Positions 15,633 to 25,128 of a stretch of 64,000 nucleotides of DNA are shown here, one piece after another; within the stretch, counting starts at the first letter, position 1, and every line of letters begins with the position of its first letter. Origin of the DNA: Leuconostoc pseudomesenteroides KCTC 3652 (GTDB taxonomy: Bacteria > Bacillota > Bacilli > Lactobacillales > Lactobacillaceae); the NCBI RefSeq assembly GCF_014634745.1, contig NZ_BMBP01000002.1, positions 1-64,000 on the forward strand, written 5' to 3'. Position numbers and translations under genes: made by a program. The notes beneath the pieces were generated by a model. It did not search any database and was not told where the DNA came from. It saw nothing but the letters and a program-made list of their open reading frames with translations.

Positions 15633-17669
15633 ATGTTAATAAAATTTTGTCGGAAGCTAATTATTTTGGCTTCTTTTTTGTTTGTTCTAGGTTTTGCACA
15701 AACGCAAGTATTCGCAGATGATACTAGTAATTCGAGTAGTTCCGTGATGTCTGATGATACTACTAAGGCAATTGATGATGCTTCAAAGCAAGCCGAAAAA
15801 GCTGTTGAGGAAGTAACCAATGATGCGGAAAAAAAATCTGGTGACACATCTTCCGCAAGTGACTATTCAGACGACTTGATTAAAAGTAATTTAGAAAAGA
15901 GAAAAATGGACTGGGTAAACAGTCATATTTTGCAAAACTATAAGTTTTATCATCAAGATAGTTCATTAACAGATGTTTCTTCTGGTGCGGCACATATTGT
16001 AACTGATCTGTTCACAGCTATTAACTTAAATATTGTTTATCCATTATTTGATAAGGGGTTATCAACGATGTTTGATTTAACGAATATTACTGATGGAATT
16101 AATGATGTTTTGGGTAGTGTGGGGCAATACTCACAAAAAGCTTGGCAAAGTGATGCAATAAAAAGTTTGTTGTACCTAGCCTTTGGGGCTGGACTAGTTT
16201 GGACGTTTGCTAAAAGTATTAAAAGTGGTGGCGGTTTAAAATCAATTCTCACAATAATTGTTATTGCGGTTATCGGTTCGGCTTGGGTTAGTGGTGGTAG
16301 CACAGTGTTAAGAACAATCAATACGTTGACTTCTAATGCGCAAACAGCCGTGTTTGTGGCGACAAGTGATATTGATGATAGCGGTTATACCTCAACTGGC
16401 GATGATTTTCAACGTACTCTAAGATACGCATATTTTACAAAAGCCGTTGAACGACCATTTTTGTTGGGAAATTATGGTGTTGCCACTATGTCAGATGCAG
16501 AAAAAAACAACGATAAAATGGGCAACCCTTATCGTTTAATCGGCGGTAATGTTGACGATACGACGCTTTCAGAATTTGCTGGTAAAAATGTTTATATTAA
16601 GAAGAAAGGCGGACAAGAATGGTATCAAGTCGCAATCGCATTTATGTCTCCAGTGATGTCGGTTGCCTATGGTATACCTTTACTAATGGTTGGTTTGGCT
16701 AATCTATTAGTTCAATTAGGGGCTATTTTACTGTATTATTTAGCGCCTTTTACAATTATGATTTCACTTCTTCCAAAATTTGCGAATAGTGCTTTGAAAA
16801 CGGCAATGGGTGCGCTTGGGTTACTCTTTGCTAAGGTCGGGCTACTATTTGGCATCATGTTTATTACTTGGGTTGGCAATGTTACTGATACAGTAGTGCC
16901 ACCAGTTGATAGTGCTAGTTCAATGTTGAACTCAATTGTTTATATTGTTTTGATGATTCTACTTTGGAAAAACAAAAGTTGGTTAGTACAAACGATTACT
17001 GGTTCAAGTGTTGCCAACAATGCTATGAACAAAATTAGTATGACAAGAGCAGGGCGTAAGGCATTGGGTACAGCAGGCGAAATGCGTGACAGTGCTAATC
17101 GCATGTATCAAGGTGCTCGTAATGGCATCAAACGTGGTAAAGACATGAAAGACAACTATAAAGACAAGCATAGTGATGAGTTTGATGATGATGCACTGCG
17201 TGATGAAATTGAACAGGAAGAACAAGCAAAGCGTAAGCAAGCTCGTAAAGACTACCTTTCAAAAGATATGGCAAAACATCAAGCACAAGTCAAAAAAGAC
17301 CGTGCTAGTCGTTTGAAGAATGCAATGCCAAACCAAGATACATCAGATACTTCGCAGACAAAAGATGATGGTGTGCCTGATAATACAGGGACGCATAGGG
17401 CAATCGCTGATGAAGTGACTTTGCCACGTTATCAACGGTCAAAGGAATTAAAACAAGTACCTGATACACCTGACAGCGCCACAGAGCCAAAAGGTCGTCC
17501 TTCAAGTAAAAGTTATGAAACTGGTTCTAAAGAGGCACAGACAAGACGTGAGGCACGTTCAAAGGTATTGAAGTCAAAAGATGATACCACACATTTTAAT
17601 CAACGCTTACAAGCAGATAATGAACAGCGTAAACAAAATAAACAAGATTTAGATAAGGAGTTGCGATGA
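15633..17669 (+). CDS. VirB6/TrbL-like polytopic channel protein (Tn916 Orf15 type)
   Basis: 678 residues from ATG 15633 behind AAAGGA. A signal-like first helix and a short acidic outer segment are followed by a set of membrane helices between about residues 170 and 440, then a long charged cytoplasmic tail (440-678) rich in Lys, Asp and Gln. This matches the VirB6-like proteins of Gram-positive mating channels (Orf15 of Tn916, PrgH/TcpH types). Segments such as LIQLGAILLYYLAPFTIMIS-like helices support the TrbL/VirB6 fold. It overlaps the next gene by 4 bases (ATGA). It is the likely inner-membrane core of the channel. Confidence 0.8.
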   Translation: MLIKFCRKLIILASFLFVLGFAQTQVFADDTSNSSSSVMSDDTTKAIDDASKQAEKAVEEVTNDAEKKSGDTSSASDYSDDLIKSNLEKRKMDWVNSHILQNYKFYHQDSSLTDVSSGAAHIVTDLFTAINLNIVYPLFDKGLSTMFDLTNITDGINDVLGSVGQYSQKAWQSDAIKSLLYLAFGAGLVWTFAKSIKSGGGLKSILTIIVIAVIGSAWVSGGSTVLRTINTLTSNAQTAVFVATSDIDDSGYTSTGDDFQRTLRYAYFTKAVERPFLLGNYGVATMSDAEKNNDKMGNPYRLIGGNVDDTTLSEFAGKNVYIKKKGGQEWYQVAIAFMSPVMSVAYGIPLLMVGLANLLVQLGAILLYYLAPFTIMISLLPKFANSALKTAMGALGLLFAKVGLLFGIMFITWVGNVTDTVVPPVDSASSMLNSIVYIVLMILLWKNKSWLVQTITGSSVANNAMNKISMTRAGRKALGTAGEMRDSANRMYQGARNGIKRGKDMKDNYKDKHSDEFDDDALRDEIEQEEQAKRKQARKDYLSKDMAKHQAQVKKDRASRLKNAMPNQDTSDTSQTKDDGVPDNTGTHRAIADEVTLPRYQRSKELKQVPDTPDSATEPKGRPSSKSYETGSKEAQTRREARSKVLKSKDDTTHFNQRLQADNEQRKQNKQDLDKELR

Positions 17670-18808
17670 AAAGACTTCTGAAAGGCTATTTAATAGCTAT
17701 TCTATCCCTTGTTTTTTTAATTATTGTCATTATTGGTATGTTTGCTGGTAACAGTGATCAGTGTCAATCAACGACAAGTGATGCCAATATCACAACTAGT
17801 GCTGATAAAGAAGCGGTTGCTAAGTCTTTGCATGACAACCTTAAAAAGATATCAGGTGTGACCGAAGCTGGTATTGCTGGATATTTAGGCAATACACAAC
17901 ATGAGAGTGGCTTTAATTCTAGCGTGATACAATCAAATGCGCCTTACAGTGAAAGTCAAGCAATGAACCCTAAAGTAAGTGGTTACGCTTTTGGTCTTAA
18001 TCAATGGGACAATTCGAGGCGTGTTGAGTTAATCAATTATGCTAAGTCAAAAAATAAGCCGTGGACTGATGCAAGCGTGCAGTATGATTTTGCGCTTAAT
18101 CATGATGGCACAAACTCTGACTTATTAAAGAAAGGTCTGAAAATGACTAACATTGATGATGCCACAGAATTTTTAAGAGCTAGTTGGGAACGTGGTGGCG
18201 CTGGGACAACAGCTACAAGACAAAGCTATGCTCGTTCTTGGTATGCTAAGTTTTCCAATGGTTCATCAGATACAGCCGTTGATACTGCCACAACTGGTGC
18301 AGAAACAACTCAAAATACTGATAACACAACTAATAATTCCAGTGGTTGCTCAACTAATGTGGCACAAGGTATGGGAACTAGTGGTGCGCCAGTTAAAGAA
18401 ATTCCTAGTGCTTATAAAAGCAAAATCAAGGACACGAACTTTACCGCTACTTCATCATCAAATACTTATCCATTCGGACAATGTACTTGGTATACCTATA
18501 ACCGTATGCAAGAATTAGGCACACCAGTAGAAAATGGTTTAGGTAATGGCGCTGATTGGGGTAAGAACGCTAAAGCAAAAGGTTACAAAACTGATAGTCA
18601 GCCACATGTTGGGTGGGCGGTTAGTTTCTCACAAGGCGCAGACGGTGCCGACCCGACTTACGGACACGTCGCCGTAGTTGAAGCGATCAGTGATGACGGT
18701 AAACATTTCTTAGTTAGTGAATGTAATGTTGTGGCATCAGGGACTGGTACAGTGAGTTTCCGTGAATTAACGGCTGGTCAAGGTGTGACCTTTATTCAAG
18801 GTAAATAA
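17666..18808 (+). CDS. Transfer-associated peptidoglycan hydrolase: phage-tail-lysozyme plus CHAP domains
   Basis: 380 residues. An N-terminal membrane helix (about 5-27) anchors it outside the cell. Residues 50-200 match the phage-tail-type lysozyme domain (GIAGYLGNTQHESGFN with the catalytic Glu; AFGLNQWDNSRR). A Ser/Thr linker leads to a CHAP amidase/endopeptidase domain with catalytic Cys273 (FGQCTWYTY) and His334 (YGHVAVVE). Both centres look intact. It corresponds to Tn916 Orf14, TcpG or PrgK, which open the wall for the mating channel. It overlaps the upstream gene by ATGA. Confidence 0.88.
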   Translation: MKRLLKGYLIAILSLVFLIIVIIGMFAGNSDQCQSTTSDANITTSADKEAVAKSLHDNLKKISGVTEAGIAGYLGNTQHESGFNSSVIQSNAPYSESQAMNPKVSGYAFGLNQWDNSRRVELINYAKSKNKPWTDASVQYDFALNHDGTNSDLLKKGLKMTNIDDATEFLRASWERGGAGTTATRQSYARSWYAKFSNGSSDTAVDTATTGAETTQNTDNTTNNSSGCSTNVAQGMGTSGAPVKEIPSAYKSKIKDTNFTATSSSNTYPFGQCTWYTYNRMQELGTPVENGLGNGADWGKNAKAKGYKTDSQPHVGWAVSFSQGADGADPTYGHVAVVEAISDDGKHFLVSECNVVASGTGTVSFRELTAGQGVTFIQGK

Positions 18809-18823
18809 TCGAAAGGAGTTAGT

Positions 18824-19348
18824 ATGAAAAATAGCCGTTTAATCATTTTTGCTAGTCTGGTTTTAGCTGGTATTCTTGTGACACAATTCAATCAAATACC
18901 AAACTTAGATAAGCAATTTGTACAAGCTAAAGCTGATTTAAAGCAAGCAAAATTAAGTCATAAAAAATCAGAAACAATCGTATCTAGTCCACAATTACAA
19001 CAATCAACAGTGAGTGATAGCACTAATCAAGTCACTAAGTTTGTCAAAATATTTAGTAACCAACCGACTTCAACTTATCCTGATAGTTTGAAAGGGTTGG
19101 CTTCACAAAAAGTGATTAACGAACTCACGCAAACTTTTGCGCCTAGTGTGACATTTAGTGACAAGGCACATTATGATGTACCACTTGTAGGGTTAAAAAA
19201 TGCTTGGGGGTCTGATTTAGAATACTTGGTTATTGCTAAGAGTGATGCGCAAAGTGTGGCTTATACAGTCACTTATGATGCTGATGCAAAGCAAGTCACT
19301 GATATGTCACGGCTAACCTTAAAAGGAGCATTCGATAATGAAAAATAA
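18824..19348 (+). CDS. Membrane-anchored extracytoplasmic protein of the transfer operon
   Basis: 174 residues: an N-terminal membrane helix (about 5-22), a short coiled-coil-like stretch (KQFVQAKADLKQAKLSHKKSE), then a compact domain of about 110 residues with a possible NTF2/VirB8-like fold. AAAGGAG precedes the start. It overlaps the next gene by 11 bases. The pairing with a protein of like layout downstream suggests two related channel subunits. No named family is recognised. Confidence 0.6.
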   Translation: MKNSRLIIFASLVLAGILVTQFNQIPNLDKQFVQAKADLKQAKLSHKKSETIVSSPQLQQSTVSDSTNQVTKFVKIFSNQPTSTYPDSLKGLASQKVINELTQTFAPSVTFSDKAHYDVPLVGLKNAWGSDLEYLVIAKSDAQSVAYTVTYDADAKQVTDMSRLTLKGAFDNEK

Positions 19349-19910
19349 AATCTTACTTAGCATTATGGGTTTGCTTTTGGTTGGTCTTGGCATCACAATG
19401 TCAATCACAAATCATAAACGGTCACAAATAGCAGATGTTAGAAAGGAAGTGTCGCAAGTGGCTAAAACACAAAAGCATGTCACGACACAAAATGATAACT
19501 TGCAAACGACCTACAATGCAAATGATGCGACAGCTAAAAGCAAGCTACTAGAATTTGCAAAGGCTTATTATACGTTTAGTAGTCAATCAGATTATGATAA
19601 GCGATTTAATCAAGTATCAGATATTTTAAGTCTATCTAATGACCAAAAAAATCAATTATTTGATAGCGGACTTGATGCCACAGGTGGGTCACGAATTGAT
19701 AATTTAGGGCTAACCAGTCAATATCAGACAGCCACAGGCTATACCAGTGATTTAGATAACCAAACAATTGAAAGCCTAGCAACTGTCGTTGTCAAAACGA
19801 GTGGTACAGCGCAAAAAGCAATCAATCAAACAGTCCTAATACATGGCTGGTTCGATATTAAAAGTCAAAAATTAACGTCAATTAAGATCAATCAAATTTC
19901 AATCCATTAG
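19338..19910 (+). CDS. Membrane-anchored extracytoplasmic protein, second of a pair
   Basis: 190 residues with the same plan as the gene before it: N-terminal membrane helix (about 5-24), a short helical linker (VRKEVSQVAKTQK), and an outer domain that begins with a 'FAKAYYTF' helix like those of NTF2-like channel proteins. AAAAGGAG precedes the start. It closes this transcription block, ending at a strong terminator shared with the inverted FMN reductase. A VirB8-like structural role is an inference. Confidence 0.6.
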   Translation: MKNKILLSIMGLLLVGLGITMSITNHKRSQIADVRKEVSQVAKTQKHVTTQNDNLQTTYNANDATAKSKLLEFAKAYYTFSSQSDYDKRFNQVSDILSLSNDQKNQLFDSGLDATGGSRIDNLGLTSQYQTATGYTSDLDNQTIESLATVVVKTSGTAQKAINQTVLIHGWFDIKSQKLTSIKINQISIH

Positions 19911-19940
19911 AAAAAGCTAGTCCATAAAGGCTAGCTTTTT
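19911..19940. terminator. Bidirectional terminator between the transfer block and the FMN reductase
   Basis: AAAAAGCTAG (19911-19920) pairs perfectly with CTAGCTTTTT (19931-19940); it serves both converging genes. Confidence 0.85.
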
Positions 19941-19942
19941 AA

Positions 19943-20485
19943 TTAAAACTTTTCAGCGAAAGTTACAAATTGCTTTGCACTATCAGCCAAGAACTTTTTT
20001 GTATCTTCATTGGTAATCTGGCCATTCTCATCTGCTAGGTTAGCAACGTTACCGATATATAACTCTGGTTGTTGCATTGTTGGCATGTCAAGGAAAACAA
20101 GAGATTGACGTAAAATGTGATGAGCCAACACACCAGCAATACCACTAACTGATTGTGAAGCAACCAATGCAGGCTTACCACCCCAAACACTTTGTCCCCA
20201 AGGACGTGAAGCAATGTCCAATGCGTTTTTCAATGCAGCCGGAATGCTACGATTATGTTCTGGTGTAACGAAGATGAAAGCATCTTGAGCCGCAACTGTC
20301 TCACGGAACTTCACATAAGATTCAGGAGAATTTTCATCTAAATCTTGATTGTACAATGGTAACTCACTGATATTTAAATAAGTTACTTCTGCATCAGCTG
20401 GCAAACCAGCAACTAAAGCGTCAGCGACACCTTTTGAATATGAATTCTTACGAATTGAACCAACAATAATACCAAACTTAGTCAT
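19943..20485 (-). CDS. NADPH-dependent FMN reductase (azoreductase-like)
   Basis: 180 residues of flavodoxin-like fold. The phosphate-binding loop GSIRKNSYS lies at about residues 9-17, and the family motif TPEHNRSIPAALKNALD occurs around 74-90. It uses NAD(P)H to reduce FMN, quinones or azo dyes in the cytoplasm. The reading direction opposes all neighbouring transfer genes, and it has its own promoter region and a shared terminator, so it is an inserted passenger. Codon use looks somewhat richer in G+C than the flanks, which hints at a different origin. Confidence 0.88.
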   Translation of the reverse strand: MTKFGIIVGSIRKNSYSKGVADALVAGLPADAEVTYLNISELPLYNQDLDENSPESYVKFRETVAAQDAFIFVTPEHNRSIPAALKNALDIASRPWGQSVWGGKPALVASQSVSGIAGVLAHHILRQSLVFLDMPTMQQPELYIGNVANLADENGQITNEDTKKFLADSAKQFVTFAEKF

Positions 20486-20606
20486 GATTAAAAGACCTCT
20501 TTCTATTTACTAAAAGTAAGTGTAACTCATTTCTTATGATTTGACAAGTACTTTTGAATGAAAAGACATTAGTTGTCTATGAAAAATTAAACAAGGAGAA
20601 CAACAA

Positions 20607-21050
20607 GTGAAACATTATATCAAAGGCGGTAATGACACTAAAAAAGAAAATAAGAAGCAATTACCCAAACCAATTTTAATTATTGTCAATAAAGTATTAC
20701 CAGTCATTGTGTTACTAGTGGCTGGTTTTTTATTTATTCCATACGCATCAATGAATTTTCAAAATAATGCTGTGGATCATATCAATAAGAATAATGAAGC
20801 AGTGATGTTTTACAGTTCAACGTGTTCACATTGTCGAAAGGTCTATCCTAAAATCTTTTGGCACAATGTTTTGAATTTTAAAAACGCTGACAAGCAAATT
20901 CAAACAATCAATGTTCAAAACCCTAATAACAAGCATTACATTAGTGATTTTTCAATTCAAGAAACACCAACATTTATGAAACCAAATAACCCAGATATTC
21001 GGGTCGTTTCAACTGATGTACAAGTCATTAACGAATTTTCAGAAAGGTAG
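20607..21050 (+). CDS. Membrane-anchored thioredoxin-like protein
   Basis: 147 residues from a GTG start behind AAGGAG. A basic cytoplasmic start is followed by one membrane helix (about 25-46) and an outer thioredoxin-fold domain with the redox pair CSHC (Cys73, Cys76) and a cis-Pro region (ETPTF). It likely makes or repairs disulfides in exported transfer proteins or pilus parts. It ends 7 bases before virB4. Thiol enzymes are seen in some Gram-positive conjugation operons; the partner here is unknown. Confidence 0.75.
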   Translation: MKHYIKGGNDTKKENKKQLPKPILIIVNKVLPVIVLLVAGFLFIPYASMNFQNNAVDHINKNNEAVMFYSSTCSHCRKVYPKIFWHNVLNFKNADKQIQTINVQNPNNKHYISDFSIQETPTFMKPNNPDIRVVSTDVQVINEFSER

Positions 21051-21057
21051 GATAGGT

Positions 21058-23562
21058 ATGGCAAAGAATGTCAATGTAAAGTACGAAAACCCAGTTGTGC
21101 AGTATCAAGATAATTTACTACTGACAACAATTGGTGATGTGTGGGCTTATTATCAGTTGAAACCTTTTCAAATCAATGTCGCCAATGCACAAGACAAAAA
21201 CAATTTTAAAGAAACCTTTGTTGACGTGTTTGAGCGGTTACAAAAATATGATGATGTTGATTTGAAGTTGATTCCAGTTGATATGGATTTGGCAGGGCGT
21301 ATTCAAGGCACTAGTCCTGATTGGGCGAAAGATATATCAGATGTGGCGCAATACTATATGGGTCAAGAAGAAGTCGATATTTTGGAAAGTGAATTTAAAC
21401 CAGCTATTCGTGATGAATTTTATGTTGGGGTTAAGTTGAAAAATACCAGTGTTGGCGACGACTTAAAAGACAAATTTCAGTTTGCGACCGACCTTATTTT
21501 AAGACGTTTAGCAGAAACCATGCGTTATCAGGTCAAGTTTGATGACAAATTCTTTGAACGCTATCAAACCATGAATGATGATGTACTTGGTATTTTGCGA
21601 CCGTTAGACGCCACTAAGATGTCCGAAGAAAAGTTAATCAATATGTTGGGGTCAACGTATCATCATCAGGGCATAAAAGATTTCTCGAATATGCGTGATA
21701 CTGCTTTTGACTTAGCAAAATTGGGCATTGTGAAGCGTGAAACACAGGAAGAAACAGACTACATTAGCCACTTGGTTTTGAATTTGCCTGATAGATTAGA
21801 CAATTTAGCGCTTATTCCTGAATTACAATCGTTTAAATTCCCTGTTGAAGTTCATTTTAAAATCAACTTTCCACAACGTGACGGTTTCAAGGGAATGAAG
21901 CAAGAGACCAGAAGTTCAAAAGGGAAGTATAAAGATGAACTAGAAGATGCGTTACTTAGTGATGACGATAGTTCAAAGCGTTCTCGTACTAATTATGCTT
22001 TAGCACAAGATTTGGCTGATGTTATGGATAGTAAAGATGCCTTTATGCAGTGGTTACTTGTATTAGTGGTTCGTGATGATAATGTTGAGGGTCTCAAAAC
22101 AAAAATACGTGAAGTGAAGACAAGGTTATCAACTGTTAATCGTGACATAGAGGTCTTTCAACCTAGCTTTAATCAAGAGTTATTGTTATATCAAAATTTA
22201 CCAGCGACTAATTTAGGGGTATTTAAACGTTGGCGACAATTTACGAATGCGCCAGCACTTGCCCAGTTGATGTTTGGCACTAGTCATGAACTCGGTTCTC
22301 GAACAGGTTTTTATATCGGACGTGTCTTAGATACCAACCGTTATTTTACTATTGATAGTGCGGTGGCATCTTCAAGAACATTGTTGTTAATCAACCCAGT
22401 GATTGCTAACAAAGGTATTGCTGGAGCAAAAACCGATAGTCCCCATATAGCGATCACTGGCGATACAGGACAAGGAAAGTCTTTTTTAGTTAAAATTCTT
22501 TTGAATTACCTTGCAATGTTTGATGTGAAGCTACTCTATGTTGACCCAAAACAAGAAGTGAGACGTTGGTTTAAAGCATCACTTGAAAATAATGATAACC
22601 CGTTTTTCACTAAGCTCATGAACTCGTTTCATTATGTGACTTTGAATGCCAATGATAGTGATAATCGTGGTGTCCTTGACCCAATGCTCACGTTGAATAG
22701 TCAGAGTACAGTTGATGAAATACCTAGTGTCTTGACGTTAGTTAAAGAAATGTTGGTACAGGTTCGCTCAATCTCACAAGATATGGAACTTGATACGGCT
22801 CTAACAAATGCGATTAAACAAGTCTGTAACCAACGCTTAGCTGGCGAACAAATTGGTACAATGGCGATTATTGAAATTCTAAAAGCTGGCAATGAGAAGT
22901 CACAACAGTTAGCGAATTATTATGAGAGTGTTATTCCTGATAGTATGTTAAAACTTGCTTTTAGTGACGGACAAACGGATAGTATCGAATTTAATAATCA
23001 ACGGACAATTTTAGAAGTGACTGGTTTAGACTTGCCACATGCTGAACAAGAAGTACGTAGTTATACTGAAACGCAAAAATATTCGGTATCAATTATGTTG
23101 GCATTAGGTAAGTATTTAGAGAAGTTTGGACGTGAAGACACGAAACGGTTTAGTGCTGAAATTATTGATGAAGCGTGGATATTTAACGCTTCGCCTGCTG
23201 GTCGTAAAGTCTTGGACGGCATCAAGCGTTTGGGTCGTTCTGAAAACAATATGTTGATTTACTCTACTCAAAGAGTTGGTGATGTCAATGATGAAAAGAG
23301 TAATGGTCAATACGGACAAATATTTGCCTTTGATAGCGCTGATGATAGTGAACGTGAAAACATATTGCGACACTTTGGTTTGCCAGTCAATAAATCAAAT
23401 ATGGATATGTTAAGAGACTTAAAAAAAGGTCAATGTGTGTTTAGAGATATTTATGGTCGTGTTGGTAAGGTGGTTATTCATTCGCTATTTGAAGAATGGA
23501 CGAAAGCCTTTAAGACAGTTGATAAGAATGCTGGTGCAGAGCTTGAAGCTAAGTATGGATAA
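21058..23562 (+). CDS. VirB4-like ATPase of the mating channel (Tn916 Orf16 / ConE type)
   Basis: 834 residues from ATG 21058, behind AGGATAGG. Walker A is GDTGQGKS at 468-475, Walker B lies near EIIDEAW (about 700), and the late motif STQRVGD fits the VirB4/TraC ATPases. The N-terminal half is the family's membrane-associated domain. It powers assembly of, and transport through, the type IV secretion channel. It is full length with no break. Confidence 0.9.
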   Translation: MAKNVNVKYENPVVQYQDNLLLTTIGDVWAYYQLKPFQINVANAQDKNNFKETFVDVFERLQKYDDVDLKLIPVDMDLAGRIQGTSPDWAKDISDVAQYYMGQEEVDILESEFKPAIRDEFYVGVKLKNTSVGDDLKDKFQFATDLILRRLAETMRYQVKFDDKFFERYQTMNDDVLGILRPLDATKMSEEKLINMLGSTYHHQGIKDFSNMRDTAFDLAKLGIVKRETQEETDYISHLVLNLPDRLDNLALIPELQSFKFPVEVHFKINFPQRDGFKGMKQETRSSKGKYKDELEDALLSDDDSSKRSRTNYALAQDLADVMDSKDAFMQWLLVLVVRDDNVEGLKTKIREVKTRLSTVNRDIEVFQPSFNQELLLYQNLPATNLGVFKRWRQFTNAPALAQLMFGTSHELGSRTGFYIGRVLDTNRYFTIDSAVASSRTLLLINPVIANKGIAGAKTDSPHIAITGDTGQGKSFLVKILLNYLAMFDVKLLYVDPKQEVRRWFKASLENNDNPFFTKLMNSFHYVTLNANDSDNRGVLDPMLTLNSQSTVDEIPSVLTLVKEMLVQVRSISQDMELDTALTNAIKQVCNQRLAGEQIGTMAIIEILKAGNEKSQQLANYYESVIPDSMLKLAFSDGQTDSIEFNNQRTILEVTGLDLPHAEQEVRSYTETQKYSVSIMLALGKYLEKFGREDTKRFSAEIIDEAWIFNASPAGRKVLDGIKRLGRSENNMLIYSTQRVGDVNDEKSNGQYGQIFAFDSADDSERENILRHFGLPVNKSNMDMLRDLKKGQCVFRDIYGRVGKVVIHSLFEEWTKAFKTVDKNAGAELEAKYG

Positions 23563-23579
23563 GAAAGTAGGAAATAATA

Positions 23580-23906
23580 ATGAATATTGTATTTTTAGTG
23601 ATTGTTGGGGTTGGCATTTTATATGTGTATTTTAAACATGATGCCGAATTGAAGAAATTAGATCAGTTGGCACAAGATATTTATAAGACAAAAGACTTGG
23701 CAATTACCATGCCACAAGCTAGTGATTTGTCAAAAGATATTCAAGAAACAACTGGTGTGATTACTGGAAACACAGTGACGGCTTTTGATAAAAAGCAAGT
23801 TACTTTGAATATTGAAGCGAGTGATTATACAATCACAGTGATTTTGGATAAAAAGCGAGATGTCGTGCGGTTTGATGTTAAGAATAGGGGAAAATTTGAT
23901 GACTAA
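23580..23906 (+). CDS. Small single-pass membrane protein after virB4
   Basis: 108 residues with an N-terminal membrane helix (IVFLVIVGVGILYVYF) and a soluble domain of mixed strands. GTAGGAAA precedes the start. It overlaps the next gene by 8 bases, so it is part of the operon. No family is recognised; it is probably an accessory subunit of the transfer machinery. Confidence 0.55.
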   Translation: MNIVFLVIVGVGILYVYFKHDAELKKLDQLAQDIYKTKDLAITMPQASDLSKDIQETTGVITGNTVTAFDKKQVTLNIEASDYTITVILDKKRDVVRFDVKNRGKFDD

Positions 23907-24243
23907 AGTTGATTTTACAATGGCAGATTTACAGCCTATGTCTTTGGGTTATCAAGAAGGACAAGATGTAACCAGAGAAGTTCTACACAGAGCAGAAAAA
24001 GCTTATCAGTATTTTCATAATAAGTATTTAGAATTAGTGGCATCTGGTGTTGATAAAGAATTGCGAGATCTTTTGATTTTTCATGATGCTTCACTGGAAG
24101 ACTTTGTTGGTAGAGTGAGACAGGTTGTTAAGTCAGGTTATTATTATGACAGTATGGGTGTGTTTAGTGTTTATTTGGAATATAACGATACTTATGCTGA
24201 ATTAAGAGATTACTTGAATAGTCGGGGGTCAATTGATGTCTAG
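23899..24243 (+). CDS. Hypothetical protein of the transfer operon
   Basis: 114 residues from ATG 23899, behind GGGG. It is soluble and mainly helical (DVTREVLHRAEKAYQYFHNKYLELV), with no known motif. Overlaps of 8 bases with both neighbours indicate tight translational coupling. Confidence 0.5.
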   Translation: MTKVDFTMADLQPMSLGYQEGQDVTREVLHRAEKAYQYFHNKYLELVASGVDKELRDLLIFHDASLEDFVGRVRQVVKSGYYYDSMGVFSVYLEYNDTYAELRDYLNSRGSIDV

Positions 24244-24493
24244 TGTTTTTAAAAAATATCGCATGACACGAAAAAATGTGTTGCTGTTAGCTCAAGCGAT
24301 TATCAATGTTCATGGAAAAATTACTTGGCAAAATTATGCAAGTGATAGTCCTTATCCAGACCAGCACAGTCTTACCTTAAATGAGATTAAGGGCAGTCCT
24401 GAAAAGTTAGAACAATTTAGAAATGAGTTTTCGCATCAAATGTATAGTAATGTTATCAATGATGAGATGCAAAGATTGGAACATGATATTTAA
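24236..24493 (+). CDS. Hypothetical small basic protein of the transfer operon
   Basis: 85 residues from ATG 24236, behind GGGGG. The start is basic (KKYRMTRKN). It overlaps the preceding gene by 8 bases and is the last of the run before a terminator. No family is recognised. Confidence 0.5.
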   Translation: MSSVFKKYRMTRKNVLLLAQAIINVHGKITWQNYASDSPYPDQHSLTLNEIKGSPEKLEQFRNEFSHQMYSNVINDEMQRLEHDI

Positions 24494-24525
24494 TTAATAG
24501 CTAATAAACAGAAAGTTTATCAATG

Positions 24526-24562
24526 AAAAAAATAACAACCACAATTTTATGGTGTTATTTTT
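24526..24562. terminator. Bidirectional terminator
   Basis: AAAAAATAACA (24526-24536) pairs with TGTTATTTTT (24553-24562); it lies between converging genes. Confidence 0.75.
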
Positions 24563-24567
24563 CATAT

Positions 24568-25008
24568 CTATTTTGTAATCGACATGTCCATGCTTGTGAC
24601 TTGTATTTCATCACTTTTGGCACGGCTGTTGTTGACGCCTATTTTAACTACTAGATTATATCTAATATTCAAAATCAAAGGTTTTCGAGATTGAATCGTA
24701 TATCCTAGCAGGTAAACATGTGGTCTTTTTAATTTTTCAACATACAAACTGTCATCATCAAAATTGCTCCAGTCAATGCTTTGGTTTTTGTCCGTCTCAT
24801 TTTTCAAAGCATTTCTGGCTAGTGTAAACATTTCTTCTTTTTGTTGATTACCTGATAATTTATTTATCTTATCAGATAATATGATGTGGTTTGTAGATGA
24901 ATTATAAAATGGAATTTTATGTGAATTGTCAGAAACGATGATACCTATTATTCCCGCTACAACTACGAATATGCCAATAAAACTGATGATGAAAACTCTT
25001 TTGCGCAT
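24568..25008 (-). CDS. Small membrane-anchored exported protein, inverted in the transfer region
   Basis: 146 residues from ATG 25008, chosen because AAGGAG precedes it (an upstream ATG at 25050 lacks a site). An N-terminal helix (VFIISFIGIFVVVAGIIGIIV) anchors an outer domain of about 115 residues that ends in paired strands (VYLLGYTIQSRKPLILNIRY). It is transcribed against the transfer genes. No family is recognised; it could be an exclusion or immunity factor, but nothing in the sequence shows that. Confidence 0.55.
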   Translation of the reverse strand: MRKRVFIISFIGIFVVVAGIIGIIVSDNSHKIPFYNSSTNHIILSDKINKLSGNQQKEEMFTLARNALKNETDKNQSIDWSNFDDDSLYVEKLKRPHVYLLGYTIQSRKPLILNIRYNLVVKIGVNNSRAKSDEIQVTSMDMSITK

Positions 25009-25128
25009 TTTATGCTCCTTATAGTTCATGAAAGCCAATTCTTTCACCATAGCCCATGTTTTTTTTGAACAGTTTTTGCAAGGCTTAATGTATAATTAAA
25101 ACAATTGGATTGATTAGGAGATATAAAA

